A DNA stretch of 7,241 nucleotides from CAYXRK01 sp964467615 (GCA_964467615.1 CAYXRK010000223.1:1-7241); one strand, 5' to 3'; counted from the first letter of the stretch, positions 1 through 7,169 are shown. A program made the numbers and translations. The notes: generated from the letters alone by a model not told the origin.

Positions 1-824
1 TGCGCCAAGCCGATCAACGCGACGCGAAATGCTCCATTCGTGGCGAGCAGCGACGTCTCCGCCGACTTGACGCGAATTTGGAAATTGAGAACGTCGCTCA
101 GCGATCCCGCGCCCGCGCGCTGCCTCGCTTCCGACTCCCTCAACTGCCGCTCGTTGAAGTCTTTGTCGGCCTGCGAAATCGCCACATTTTCCCGCGCGAG
201 CTGGACCCCGTGAAACGCAGAGGCCACCGCCGACAGCACCAACCGCTGCGACTCGCGGTGCGACGCCTCGCTCTGTTCGCGGCCAAACTTCGCCGCCGCC
301 ACGCGAAACCGGCGCCCGAGCCCGTCGAACAGGGTCCATGTCGCGTTAATGCTTTCCTGCCACGTTTCAATGGTGTCGTCGAGCCCGAGCAGACTTTGGC
401 GCGTGGATCGAAGCGTGGTCAGCGCGCTGATGATCGTGCCGGTTTGGCTTTGCGAACCAAAGATGATCGAGGGGATGCGCGTTGCCGTACCGAGGATAAT
501 CGCGCGGCGGGCCGCGTCTTCGTCACGCTGCGGTATCTCGGTGGCCGAGGCGCGAATAGAAGCGTCGACCGAGGGAAACCATTCAGCCCGCGCCTGCTTT
601 ACGCGCTGGGACGCTTGCTCGACCCGTTCCATCGCCGCCAATAGGGAAGGATTATTCGCCAGCGCGATCCGTTGTGCGCTGTCCAAATCCAGGACCGGCG
701 GCAAAACAATCGATTCGGCGGCTGGAGGATCGGGCGCCGCATCGCCCGCTTCGTCTACATCTTGCGCGTGTATCGATGCACATACCCCGAAGAGCAAACA
801 AATCAGTACGACTCTGGGCATCAT
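1..824 (-). CDS. TolC-like outer-membrane efflux channel, N-terminal part (cut by window edge)
   Basis: This is an open reading frame with no stop from the ATG at 824 to the left edge, giving about 274 residues of a protein that is usually 420-500 long. Residues 1-20 form a signal peptide: a short Arg-containing start, a hydrophobic stretch and an ASIHA|QD-like signal peptidase I site. Cys15 has no proper lipobox, so a lipid anchor is unlikely. The mature part begins with the family signature LDSAQRIALANNPSLLAA (about 46-64), then a long helix rich in Ala, Gln and Arg (65-82) and the WFPSVDAS strand (82-89). ATWTLFDGLGRRF (161-173) matches the second strand and turn of the repeat. Residues 174-265 are predicted coiled helices containing RAGAGSLSDVLNFQIR (236-251), the usual motif before the repeat boundary. 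A second ATG directly follows the first (821). The Shine-Dalgarno sequence is weak (GGA about 7 nt upstream). The gene starts 28 bp after the pump stop, so it is probably co-transcribed as the operon's exit duct. Family assignment is firm; the specific homologue is not identified. Confidence 0.93.
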   Translation of the reverse strand, partial: MMPRVVLICLLFGVCASIHAQDVDEAGDAAPDPPAAESIVLPPVLDLDSAQRIALANNPSLLAAMERVEQASQRVKQARAEWFPSVDASIRASATEIPQRDEDAARRAIILGTATRIPSIIFGSQSQTGTIISALTTLRSTRQSLLGLDDTIETWQESINATWTLFDGLGRRFRVAAAKFGREQSEASHRESQRLVLSAVASAFHGVQLARENVAISQADKDFNERQLRESEARQRAGAGSLSDVLNFQIRVKSAETSLLATNGAFRVALIGLA

Positions 825-852
825 TGCTCGGTCCAATTCAATCAGGTTGCGG

Positions 853-3800
853 CTATTTCGCGGGGAACAGTTCGGTTGAAATCGAAGGCTGCAACGCCCC
901 GGCCTCGTCGAAGTCATGCCGGTGCGTCGCGGGCTCGACTTCTTCTCGCGTCGGCCAACGCCTGTGAATGAGGAAGAACGCGATGCGCCGACAGTCGTTG
1001 AGAATGCCGACCATACACGGAACGTAGAACAGCGTGATCGCCGTGGCAAACAACCCGCCCGCCGCAAGCGATAGCGACATGCCGATCATGATGTCCGCGC
1101 CGCTGCTGGATTCGAAGATCATCGGCAACAAACCCAGCGAAGTGGTCATGGCCGTCAATAGAATGGGCCTGAATCGTCGCGAGCCCGCTTTCGCGAGGGC
1201 TTCGTATACTGGTTTTCCCTCGGAAAGGAATTGATTGTAGGCGTCGATTAACACGATGCCATCGTTCACGACGACTCCGGCAAGCGCCACAATTCCGAAT
1301 ACGCTGAACATGCTCACGTCGAGGCCCATTGCGTAGTGGCCCCATATCGCGCCAATTGCGCCGAATGGCACGGACAACAAGATGACCAACGGCTGCACGT
1401 AGGAGCCGAACGTCGCCGCGACCACGATATACATTCCCAGTATCGCCAGCGGAAAACTAACCATCAAACCGGTAAACGCTTCCGCGCTCTGTTGCTTTGC
1501 GCCCTGGTACTCCCATCGGAAGTTCTGGTACTGGGCCTCGAGTTCGGGCATGGTCGCCGCCCCGATCTCGGCCAATACTTCCTCCGTGTTCTGACGCTGC
1601 TGGTCGACCTCCGCTATGACTGTGATGTTTCGCGCGCCATCAACGCGGTTGATACTCGCCAACCCCTGCGTAAATTCGACTTCTGCGACGCTGAAGAAGG
1701 GCACTTCGTTTCCTTGAGGCGTACGAATTCGGAACTTCTCGAGTTGCGCCAACGTCGCGCGTTCGTCGTCCGTGTAGCGCACTCGGACTCGGATGTCGTC
1801 GCGGCCCCGCTGCAACCGTACCGCCTCCTCGCCGAAGTATCCGGCGTAGACCTGGCGGGCGAGATCATCAAGTTGAATTCCCATCGTGCGCGCTTCGGGC
1901 TTGAGGTTCACGCGGATTTCGTTCTTTCCGGGTCGATAGCTGTCGGATATCTGATACACGCCCTCGTAGGTCCGCAGTTTCTCCTTGACCCGCTCCGATA
2001 CCGCTTTGAGGGTCTCGATATCCTGGCTGCTCAGCGAGATTTGAATCGCGGACCCCGGCGGGCCCTGCTCGCGCGTGACAAAATTCTGGAGCAGCGCCCC
2101 AGGGATCGGCCCGGTGGCGTCCTCCCATTGGCGAAGTAGCTCCTGCGCGCTAATGTTCCGCTCGCCCGCGTCCACCAGTTCGGCCCGAATGTACCCGACG
2201 TGGTTGCCGTCGGAGCGGTCAAAAAAATCGCCCCCGTTCTCGCCCACCACGGCATTGTAATTCTTCACGACCAGTCCGCCATTCGCCTCCTCGATTCGAC
2301 GCTTGAGATCGACGAACGCCAACTCCGTTTGTTCGACCCCGGCGGCGGTCACTTGCGGAGGCGTCCCCCGAGGAAACTCGAGCGCCGCGATGATGTCGGT
2401 TTGATCGGAGTCGGGAAACAGCACGAACTTGACGAACCCGCCGGCGAACATGCCGAACGTGCCGCACATCAACATGACTGACAGACTGAGACTGATATAC
2501 CGGTAGTGGAGCGCCCTGGCGATCGTCGGCTCGTAGATATGATGAAGAAACCACTCGAGCGAGTCCTGGACGAAATTGCGAATCCGGGCGGGGAAATTGT
2601 ACCAGCGCGGCTTGCGATCCAAATCCGCCGGCAGATGGTTGAGATGCGCCGGCAGGATCAGCAGCGCTTCCGGCAAGGACACGACCAGCGCAGTAATCAC
2701 CGCTACGGGGACAATCCCGATGAACTTTCCAATCACGCCATGGACGAAGAAAAGCGGCACGAACGCGATCGCCGTCGTCGTCACCCCGGCCATGACCGGT
2801 ACTCCCACCTCCATGACGCCGCGCACCGGCGCCATCAGCGCGGACGCTCCCTTGACCCGGTGGAGGTATATCGCCTCGCCAATGATTACCGCGTCGTCGA
2901 CCAAGATACCGAGCACCATGATCAGCGCGAACAGCGAAAGCATGTTGAGTGATTCGCCCATCAGCCACATGAGGAACAGCGCGGCCCCGAACGAGAACGG
3001 GATGCCCATCGCCACCCAGAAACTCAGCCTCAAATCGAGGAACAGCCACAGCAGGATGAATACGATGACCAAACCCTGGAGACCGTTCGCCACCAGCATT
3101 TGGATGCGCGACTCAATTTCGACCGTCCTGTCGCTCCAGCCCGTGATGTACAAGCCCTCGGGCAACTCGCTCTGCTTGGCCGCCATGAACTCGCGGACAT
3201 CGCGCGCGATCTTGATCGAGTCTTCGCTGGGCGTCTTGTAGACCCCGATCGTCACGGCGGGCTTTCCATTGAACAACGAGAACACTTCGTCCTCGACGAA
3301 CGAGTCCTTAATCTTCGCGATTCGATCGAGCGTAATGATCTCGCCGTCCGGGCGCGCCAAGACGACGATCTCGCCGAATTGGCCGCCGGTGTACTTCCGG
3401 CCCACGGTGCGAATCCGGATTTCCTCGCCACGCGTCCTAAGTTCGCCGCCGCTCAAATTCATGCTGCCGCGGCGGACGGCCTCCGAGACCTGCCCAAACG
3501 TCAGGCCGTACTCCCGGAGTTTCTCTTCGGACACTTCGATACCGATTTCGTAGTCCCGCGTGCCGAACACCTCCGCCTGCGAAACGCTCTTCCGTGTTTG
3601 AATCTCGTCTTTGACTTCTTCCGCGAACTCCTTGAGGACCTGTTCCGGTTGATCGCCCCAAAGCGTGACGAGCATGACCTCGTTGCGGATCGTTGCCTCC
3701 ATGATGATTGGCTTTTCCGCGTCCGGAGGAAAATTCGAAACCGAATCAATGGCGCTTCGGACGTCCTCGTAGACGTCCTTCATCGGAAATCCTTCGACGA

Positions 3801-4086
3801 CTTCGATCATCGTGCGCGCGACGCTTTCGGACGAGACGGTCGTATACTTCTTGATTCCCTCGATGCCGTCGATCGCCTCTTCAATTTTGCGAGATATCCC
3901 CTCTTCGACGTCCTCCGGGTCCGCGCCGGGGTACACCATGGTGACAATGAGCGTGTCGACGGATATCTCGGGGAATATCTCGCGCACGAGTTTCACGGAC
4001 GCGATTACGCCCATGGCCAGGACGATGAAAACAACGAGGTTGACGAGGACGTTGTTGCGGATCACCCAAATGAGGAAATTCTTCAC
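853..4086 (-). CDS. RND-family efflux pump, inner-membrane permease (AcrB/HAE1-like)
   Basis: This 1077-residue protein has the length and internal duplication of RND drug/proton antiporters. TM1 is at about 9-30, followed by the first periplasmic porter region (31-330). TM2-TM6 lie at about 333-480, an amphipathic linker at 490-525, TM7 at 530-555, the second porter region at 556-870, and TM8-TM12 at about 872-1024. The N-terminal REIFPEISVDTLIV and YPGADPEDVE blocks (35-60) are typical of the superfamily. The TM4 relay aspartates are Asp397-Asp398 in GILVDDAVIIGE. In TM11, RFRPILLT keeps Arg971 and Thr978. TM10 reads GVVVNDGIVLID, so the lysine of AcrB (K940) is replaced by Val940 beside the conserved Asn941. 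A hydrophilic tail of about 48 residues ends the protein. The start is GTG within a GTGA overlap with the adaptor stop, and AAGG (4096-4099) lies 9 nt upstream. It should use the proton gradient to export hydrophobic or amphiphilic compounds; the substrate is unknown. Heavy-metal pumps are less likely, as I see no metal-binding methionine cluster. Confidence 0.96.
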   Translation of the reverse strand: MKNFLIWVIRNNVLVNLVVFIVLAMGVIASVKLVREIFPEISVDTLIVTMVYPGADPEDVEEGISRKIEEAIDGIEGIKKYTTVSSESVARTMIEVVEGFPMKDVYEDVRSAIDSVSNFPPDAEKPIIMEATIRNEVMLVTLWGDQPEQVLKEFAEEVKDEIQTRKSVSQAEVFGTRDYEIGIEVSEEKLREYGLTFGQVSEAVRRGSMNLSGGELRTRGEEIRIRTVGRKYTGGQFGEIVVLARPDGEIITLDRIAKIKDSFVEDEVFSLFNGKPAVTIGVYKTPSEDSIKIARDVREFMAAKQSELPEGLYITGWSDRTVEIESRIQMLVANGLQGLVIVFILLWLFLDLRLSFWVAMGIPFSFGAALFLMWLMGESLNMLSLFALIMVLGILVDDAVIIGEAIYLHRVKGASALMAPVRGVMEVGVPVMAGVTTTAIAFVPLFFVHGVIGKFIGIVPVAVITALVVSLPEALLILPAHLNHLPADLDRKPRWYNFPARIRNFVQDSLEWFLHHIYEPTIARALHYRYISLSLSVMLMCGTFGMFAGGFVKFVLFPDSDQTDIIAALEFPRGTPPQVTAAGVEQTELAFVDLKRRIEEANGGLVVKNYNAVVGENGGDFFDRSDGNHVGYIRAELVDAGERNISAQELLRQWEDATGPIPGALLQNFVTREQGPPGSAIQISLSSQDIETLKAVSERVKEKLRTYEGVYQISDSYRPGKNEIRVNLKPEARTMGIQLDDLARQVYAGYFGEEAVRLQRGRDDIRVRVRYTDDERATLAQLEKFRIRTPQGNEVPFFSVAEVEFTQGLASINRVDGARNITVIAEVDQQRQNTEEVLAEIGAATMPELEAQYQNFRWEYQGAKQQSAEAFTGLMVSFPLAILGMYIVVAATFGSYVQPLVILLSVPFGAIGAIWGHYAMGLDVSMFSVFGIVALAGVVVNDGIVLIDAYNQFLSEGKPVYEALAKAGSRRFRPILLTAMTTSLGLLPMIFESSSGADIMIGMSLSLAAGGLFATAITLFYVPCMVGILNDCRRIAFFLIHRRWPTREEVEPATHRHDFDEAGALQPSISTELFPAK

Positions 4087-5456
4087 GAATCCGAGCCTTG
4101 CTTTTCCAGGTTCGCGGCCTGCACGAGGGTGTTCTCGAGCGGATTCACCAATCGCGTGGTGATCACCAAATCGCCGGAAGTGAGACCCTCGGCAACGTAC
4201 ACGTTCTGGCCGTCCATATGAGACTCTCTAACTTTGACGGTCTTCAGCCGTAGGTCGCCGTTGCCTTGCGCCGCGGCCACATACACCGAGCGAAATCCCG
4301 ACGCGTCCCGGTCGAACCCGACGCATTCCGCGGGAAGTTTCACAACGTTCTCCGCGACTTTGCCCGGAATGCGTACTTTGCAAAACATCCCTTCCACCAA
4401 CGGAAGCCTGCCCGATCCGGCGCTCTGCGCGTCCGCGCCGTCGATTCGAGTAATCACGGTCAATTGCCGTGTCTCGGCGTCAAACTTTTCCACGCGATCC
4501 ACGCGCCCGGTCCAACGATAGTTGGCCTCGTCTTCCGTCCAGAATACCTCGACCTCAACGTTCTCTAGCGCGTCGAACCAAGCCGTGCCGGCCTCATCGA
4601 CCGAATCGATGGGCTCGCCGAAACGCAACCACTGGCGGGCCTGCCGGCTGTCGAGCGGGACCGAAATCTCGATCACCGAATCATCGGCCAGCATGATCAG
4701 CTGGCTGCCCGGAGAAACGTACTCGTTCTGTTCCATGTCCGATTTAGTCACCCGCGCGTAGAACGGGGCGCGCACGACGGTCCTATCTAAATTGGCCTTG
4801 GCCATCTCGAACATCGCGCGGGCTGACGCCAGTCCGTCTTCGGCCTCCCGAATACGTATCGGGTACAGATCGACGACTTGGACGAGCTGATCGTATTGGT
4901 CCTTCGTGCCGTTCATCGCGCGTTCCGCGGTGTCCACGCCCGATTGCGTCCCCACCTGGTCGACTTCGAGAAGCTGCTTGACGCGCTGGTATTCGGCCTT
5001 GCCCAATTCGCTGCTTCTCGACAAGGTCTCGAGGCGCTCCCGATCTATCGAAAACTGTTTGTTCCAACGTTCGATAGAAGTCTCCATCTGTTGCACCGTC
5101 GCGGCGGCGTCGTCGTGGCGGGCCTGATAATCGCGCGGATCGATCTGAAAAAGCACTTCGCCCTTCGGAATGATCTCGCCGACTTCAAGACGCGGATGCA
5201 CCTCGACGACGCGACCCGGCACCTCGGGCGCAATCGAGACGGTGTCTCTCGCGCGCGCCTCGCCATAGCCGACAATGCCTACCGGAACGTTCTCGAACGT
5301 GACCCTTTGCACGTCAACGCGGATCGGCCGCTCGCGCACTTCCGCCTTCGCCGGTTCTTTCCTCTGCGACGCCAACAGAATCATGACCCCAACGCTGGCC
5401 GCGAGGATGGCGATCATCACAACCGCTCTCAAAAGAATCTCGTACTTGTGTTTCAT
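4083..5456 (-). CDS. RND efflux adaptor (membrane fusion protein, HlyD/AcrA-like)
   Basis: This 457-residue adaptor would bridge the RND pump and the outer-membrane channel in the periplasm. Residues 1-10 are basic and 11-30 form one hydrophobic segment without a lipobox cysteine, so it is probably anchored by an N-terminal transmembrane helix. The first lipoyl half is at about 73-107 (IAPEVPGRVVEVHP and the GEIIPKGEVLFQIDP block). A charged helical hairpin follows (about 108-226). The second lipoyl half is at about 227-257, with VRAPFYARVTK and NEYVSPGSQLIMLAD. The beta-barrel domain covers about 258-365, ending at VEGMFCKVRIPGK, and the membrane-proximal domain about 366-445, with GLTSGDLVITTRLVNPLEN near the end. 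The hairpin of roughly 118 residues is long for this family. The ATG overlaps the marR stop by 4 bp (ATGA). AGGAG at 5466-5470 lies 9 nt upstream, inside marR, and supports this start. The stop overlaps the pump's GTG in the same way. The order adaptor-pump-channel is standard. Confidence 0.95.
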   Translation of the reverse strand: MKHKYEILLRAVVMIAILAASVGVMILLASQRKEPAKAEVRERPIRVDVQRVTFENVPVGIVGYGEARARDTVSIAPEVPGRVVEVHPRLEVGEIIPKGEVLFQIDPRDYQARHDDAAATVQQMETSIERWNKQFSIDRERLETLSRSSELGKAEYQRVKQLLEVDQVGTQSGVDTAERAMNGTKDQYDQLVQVVDLYPIRIREAEDGLASARAMFEMAKANLDRTVVRAPFYARVTKSDMEQNEYVSPGSQLIMLADDSVIEISVPLDSRQARQWLRFGEPIDSVDEAGTAWFDALENVEVEVFWTEDEANYRWTGRVDRVEKFDAETRQLTVITRIDGADAQSAGSGRLPLVEGMFCKVRIPGKVAENVVKLPAECVGFDRDASGFRSVYVAAAQGNGDLRLKTVKVRESHMDGQNVYVAEGLTSGDLVITTRLVNPLENTLVQAANLEKQGSDS

Positions 5457-5962
5457 GCCACCGAACTCCTGTCCGCGATCTTGCGGCCCCTGACGCTGCT
5501 CCGCTCCCTATCCGCGTCGAGAACGTCTTGAATGCGGGCGTAAACTTCACACCATTGGTTCGCCATGTCCGGACCCAACTTCTCCAGTACTTCGATAATC
5601 GAACTGAGCAACTCGCCCTCCATCGCCTCTACCGCGGCGGCACCCTCGCCGGTGAGACTCACGCGGACCTCGCGGCGATCGACGTCGCTGTGACGCCGAT
5701 CGACCATACCCATCTCGACGAGCCGATCCACCATGGCCGAAGCGGACGGAGGTGAAACGCTCATGGCTTCGGCGAGTTCCTTGACGCTCGTGGGGCCGTT
5801 GTCGCGTATGGCCAGCAATGTGTTCCATTGCGGTACGGTAAGTTCCGGTGTGTTGCACTCCGAGGACTCGCCGTTTACAGGATGCTTGAGCATCACGCGG
5901 TTCCGAAGCTCCCGCGCGGTGCGGTGCAAAATGCGGGCCTGTTCAAGCATTAAGTCGTTCAT
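5453..5962 (-). CDS. MarR-family winged-helix transcriptional regulator
   Basis: This 169-residue protein has the size and layout of MarR regulators, which bind DNA as dimers and usually repress a neighbouring operon until a small phenolic or drug-like ligand binds. Residues 5-25 are the N-terminal dimer helix. LTVPQWNTLLAIRDNG (41-56) is the helix before the DNA-binding unit. SVKELAEAMSVSPPSASAMVDRLVEMGMV (59-87) is the helix-turn-helix, and the wing has the DVDRREVRVSLT signature (93-104). A long C-terminal helix (105-150) completes the dimer region, and a basic tail (151-169) overlaps the adaptor's ribosome-binding site. Residues 26-40 form a hydrophilic insert with one Cys (Cys36); another Cys is at 138. 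The ATG at 5962 has AAGTGG 6 nt upstream, a moderate ribosome-binding site. As first gene of the operon it most likely controls its own transcription and that of the pump. Repression is the family norm; activation or another ligand class cannot be excluded. Confidence 0.94.
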   Translation of the reverse strand: MNDLMLEQARILHRTARELRNRVMLKHPVNGESSECNTPELTVPQWNTLLAIRDNGPTSVKELAEAMSVSPPSASAMVDRLVEMGMVDRRHSDVDRREVRVSLTGEGAAAVEAMEGELLSSIIEVLEKLGPDMANQWCEVYARIQDVLDADRERSSVRGRKIADRSSVA

Positions 5963-5977
5963 ACATAACCACTTAGG

Positions 5978-6006
5978 TTGACAGTGACGCGGCCAAAGAA
6001 ACTAAT
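5978..6006 (+). promoter_or_regulatory. Candidate sigma70-type promoter towards the GNAT gene
   Basis: A perfect TTGACA (5978-5983) is followed after exactly 17 bp by ACTAAT (6001-6006), which matches four of six -10 positions. Transcription would start near 6013 and leave a leader of about 160 nt before the acetyltransferase ATG at 6175. The -35 overlaps a small inverted repeat, AACC-N5-GGTT (5967-5979), just upstream of marR. Finding such a pair by chance in 200 bp is not very unlikely, and the organism's promoter consensus is unknown. Confidence 0.35.
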
Positions 6007-6019
6007 GAGGATTCCTAAC

Positions 6020-6046
6020 AGACGGAAAAGCTAATTATCTCCGTCT
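6020..6046. promoter_or_regulatory. Inverted repeat, candidate MarR operator
   Basis: The two arms AGACGGA (6020-6026) and TCCGTCT (6040-6046) are perfect reverse complements separated by 13 bp of AT-rich sequence. The arm centres are 20 bp apart, about two helical turns, and the total of 27 bp is in the range bound by a MarR dimer. It sits between marR and the divergent acetyltransferase gene. It covers the GATAAT hexamer for marR and lies just downstream of the TTGACA/ACTAAT pair. MarR regulators commonly bind such dyads over their own promoters; that this one is used is inference. It could also form a 7-bp RNA hairpin in the leader of the rightward transcript. Confidence 0.4.
6034..6039 (-). 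promoter_or_regulatory. Candidate -10 element for the marR-efflux operon
   Basis: On the minus strand this reads GATAAT, five of six matches to TATAAT. It lies inside the loop of the 6020-6046 dyad and 72 bp upstream of the marR ATG. Transcription would start near 6027. No good -35 hexamer lies at the usual distance: the six bases 17 bp upstream are GCCCCA. The assignment therefore rests on the -10 and its position alone. Confidence 0.25.
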
Positions 6047-6174
6047 CAAAAACCCCTGGGGCGGCCTCCGAGTTCCACGGTCAGTTCTCCCACGATGGAA
6101 ACAGCGCCTCTCCACCTAAGACCTAATTCCCCCGTCAAATGTTTCGCGCGCTCCGGTGATATAGACTTGAATTC

Positions 6175-7095
6175 ATGCGAGTCGAACGAGTGGCCGACAT
6201 ACCCAAGAATATGGACAACTTTGTACGCGAAATCGCTCCTGAATACCTTGAACTGTTCGGCCCTATCGCAGAGACTGAATATCGGCGCGAGATTATCGAG
6301 AGAATGGACGGCGCTAGCCACCATCCATCCGTTCGGATCTATTGCGCCATGGTGGACAATCGGGCCGTTGGCATGCTCCAGTGGTTTTCCGAGGATCGCG
6401 TCGCGCATATAACGTTTCTGCATGTACTCGCCGGCCATTCCCACCACGACGCCGAAGATGCTCTGCTCGGGCGCGCGCTCACCGATATAGGCGATTCGGG
6501 GCACACCGAATGCGTGTGCGACGCCATCCTATTCGGCGAGACGGACGTTCGCGACGCCTTCCATCGCGCCGGATTTCGACGCATTCCGCGCGCGCTCCTG
6601 TCGCGCGAGTGTAGCGATGCAATCGAGGGGAAGACGTCGAGTGGTATCGTGACTCCGCTGTCGGTCACGCAACGGCCGTTGGCCGCGTCACTGATCGTGC
6701 GCGTGTACGCGGACCATCCGGATCGGGCGTTGCACCGCGATCTCGCCGACGCCACTCGCGCCCAACGTTTCCTCGACAACGTCGCGTCCGGCGCGTATGG
6801 GGCCGCGGACGATGCAACTCTCATCGGGATTGCGGACCGCGGCGAACTTGTGGGAGTGCTCGTAGGCTGCGAATCGCCCGCGGGCGTGGGGTTCATTTTG
6901 CAAGTAGCGGTCGATCCGGCGCGCCAGTACCAAGGATACGGCCGCGCGCTCATCGGGCATTTTGCGCGGCACTGCTCGCGCCGAGGTCTGGACAGGCTCG
7001 CGTTGGGCGTCACGCTGGGCAATCCCGCCGAACGGCTTTACGCGCGGTTGGGCTTTCGCAGAATCAGAGAGGTAGACGTTTTTGTCCGGCCGTAA
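6175..7095 (+). CDS. Tandem GNAT-family N-acetyltransferase
   Basis: This is a 306-residue protein, about twice the length of a single GNAT domain. The C-terminal half (about 160-306) is a clear GNAT. It has the strand VGFILQVAVDP (238-248), the acetyl-CoA pyrophosphate loop QYQGYG (251-256, the Q/RxxGxG motif) with its helix, then NPAERLYARLGFRR (283-296) with the family's Asn, Tyr and LGF residues. The N-terminal half (about 1-145) follows the same plan: VGMLQW (65-70), ITFLHVLAG (79-87), then DVRDAFHRAGFRRIPR (124-139). Its loop, GHSHHDAEDALLGRAL (87-102), lacks the glycines. Only the C-terminal domain is therefore expected to bind acetyl-CoA. The acceptor substrate is unknown. The ATG at 6175 is the only start downstream of an in-frame TGA at 6157 that keeps the whole first domain. 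The ribosome-binding site is poor, and TATAGA at 6160-6165 hints at a very short leader. It is divergent from the efflux operon, so shared control is possible but unproven. Confidence 0.88.
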   Translation: MRVERVADIPKNMDNFVREIAPEYLELFGPIAETEYRREIIERMDGASHHPSVRIYCAMVDNRAVGMLQWFSEDRVAHITFLHVLAGHSHHDAEDALLGRALTDIGDSGHTECVCDAILFGETDVRDAFHRAGFRRIPRALLSRECSDAIEGKTSSGIVTPLSVTQRPLAASLIVRVYADHPDRALHRDLADATRAQRFLDNVASGAYGAADDATLIGIADRGELVGVLVGCESPAGVGFILQVAVDPARQYQGYGRALIGHFARHCSRRGLDRLALGVTLGNPAERLYARLGFRRIREVDVFVRP

Positions 7096-7112
7096 CGACG
7101 GCGCGAAGGAAT

Positions 7113-7147
7113 CGCGGCCCGTCCGCGATTGAATCGGACGGGCCGCG
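7113..7147. terminator. Strong GC-rich stem-loop between convergent genes, probable bidirectional terminator
   Basis: Arms CGCGGCCCGTCCG (7113-7125) and CGGACGGGCCGCG (7135-7147) form a perfect 13-bp stem with a 9-nt loop. It starts 17 bp after the acetyltransferase stop and lies 22 bp beyond the stop of the leftward DinB-like gene, so it can serve both transcripts. No T-tract follows on either strand, so it is not a textbook intrinsic terminator. It may act with Rho, or protect the 3' ends of the mRNAs. Confidence 0.6.
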
Positions 7148-7169
7148 CAAGTAACAAGTCGCCGGAGAT

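Noticed and set aside
78..644. A 188-codon plus-strand open frame at the left end
   Set aside because: The minus strand of the same stretch encodes a continuous TolC-like protein with a signal peptide and family motifs, which explains the region.
2219..3049. A 276-codon open frame on the minus strand inside the pump gene, in another frame
   Set aside because: The pump frame is continuous and its translation matches the RND family throughout, so there is no frameshift. The Arg/Gly-rich alternative product looks like nothing known.
3100..4221. A 373-codon open frame on the plus strand, opposite the pump and adaptor genes
   Set aside because: It is antisense to two unmistakable RND-system genes. 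Its translation is rich in Arg, Asp and His with no domain pattern, as expected for a shadow frame in GC-biased coding DNA.
5943..5966. A seven-codon mini-frame (ATG at 5966, TGA at 5943, minus strand) overlapping the marR start
   Set aside because: Its ATG is only 2 nt from the AAGTGG element, which fits the marR ATG at 5962 better (6 nt). It is probably chance, though an attenuating upstream frame cannot be strictly excluded.
5967..5979. AACC-N5-GGTT inverted repeat just upstream of marR
   Set aside because: Four-base arms are expected by chance in a region this size. It is mentioned only because it overlaps the candidate -35 of the rightward promoter.
6053..6061. CCCC-T-GGGG palindrome followed by a T-run on the minus strand, resembling a terminator
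   Set aside because: A one-base centre cannot form a loop, and the stem would be too short. No gene ends here.
6046..6504. A 152-codon minus-strand open frame overlapping the acetyltransferase start and the intergenic dyad
   Set aside because: It is antisense to the N-terminal GNAT half, has no recognisable domain, and its start lies within the acetyltransferase gene.
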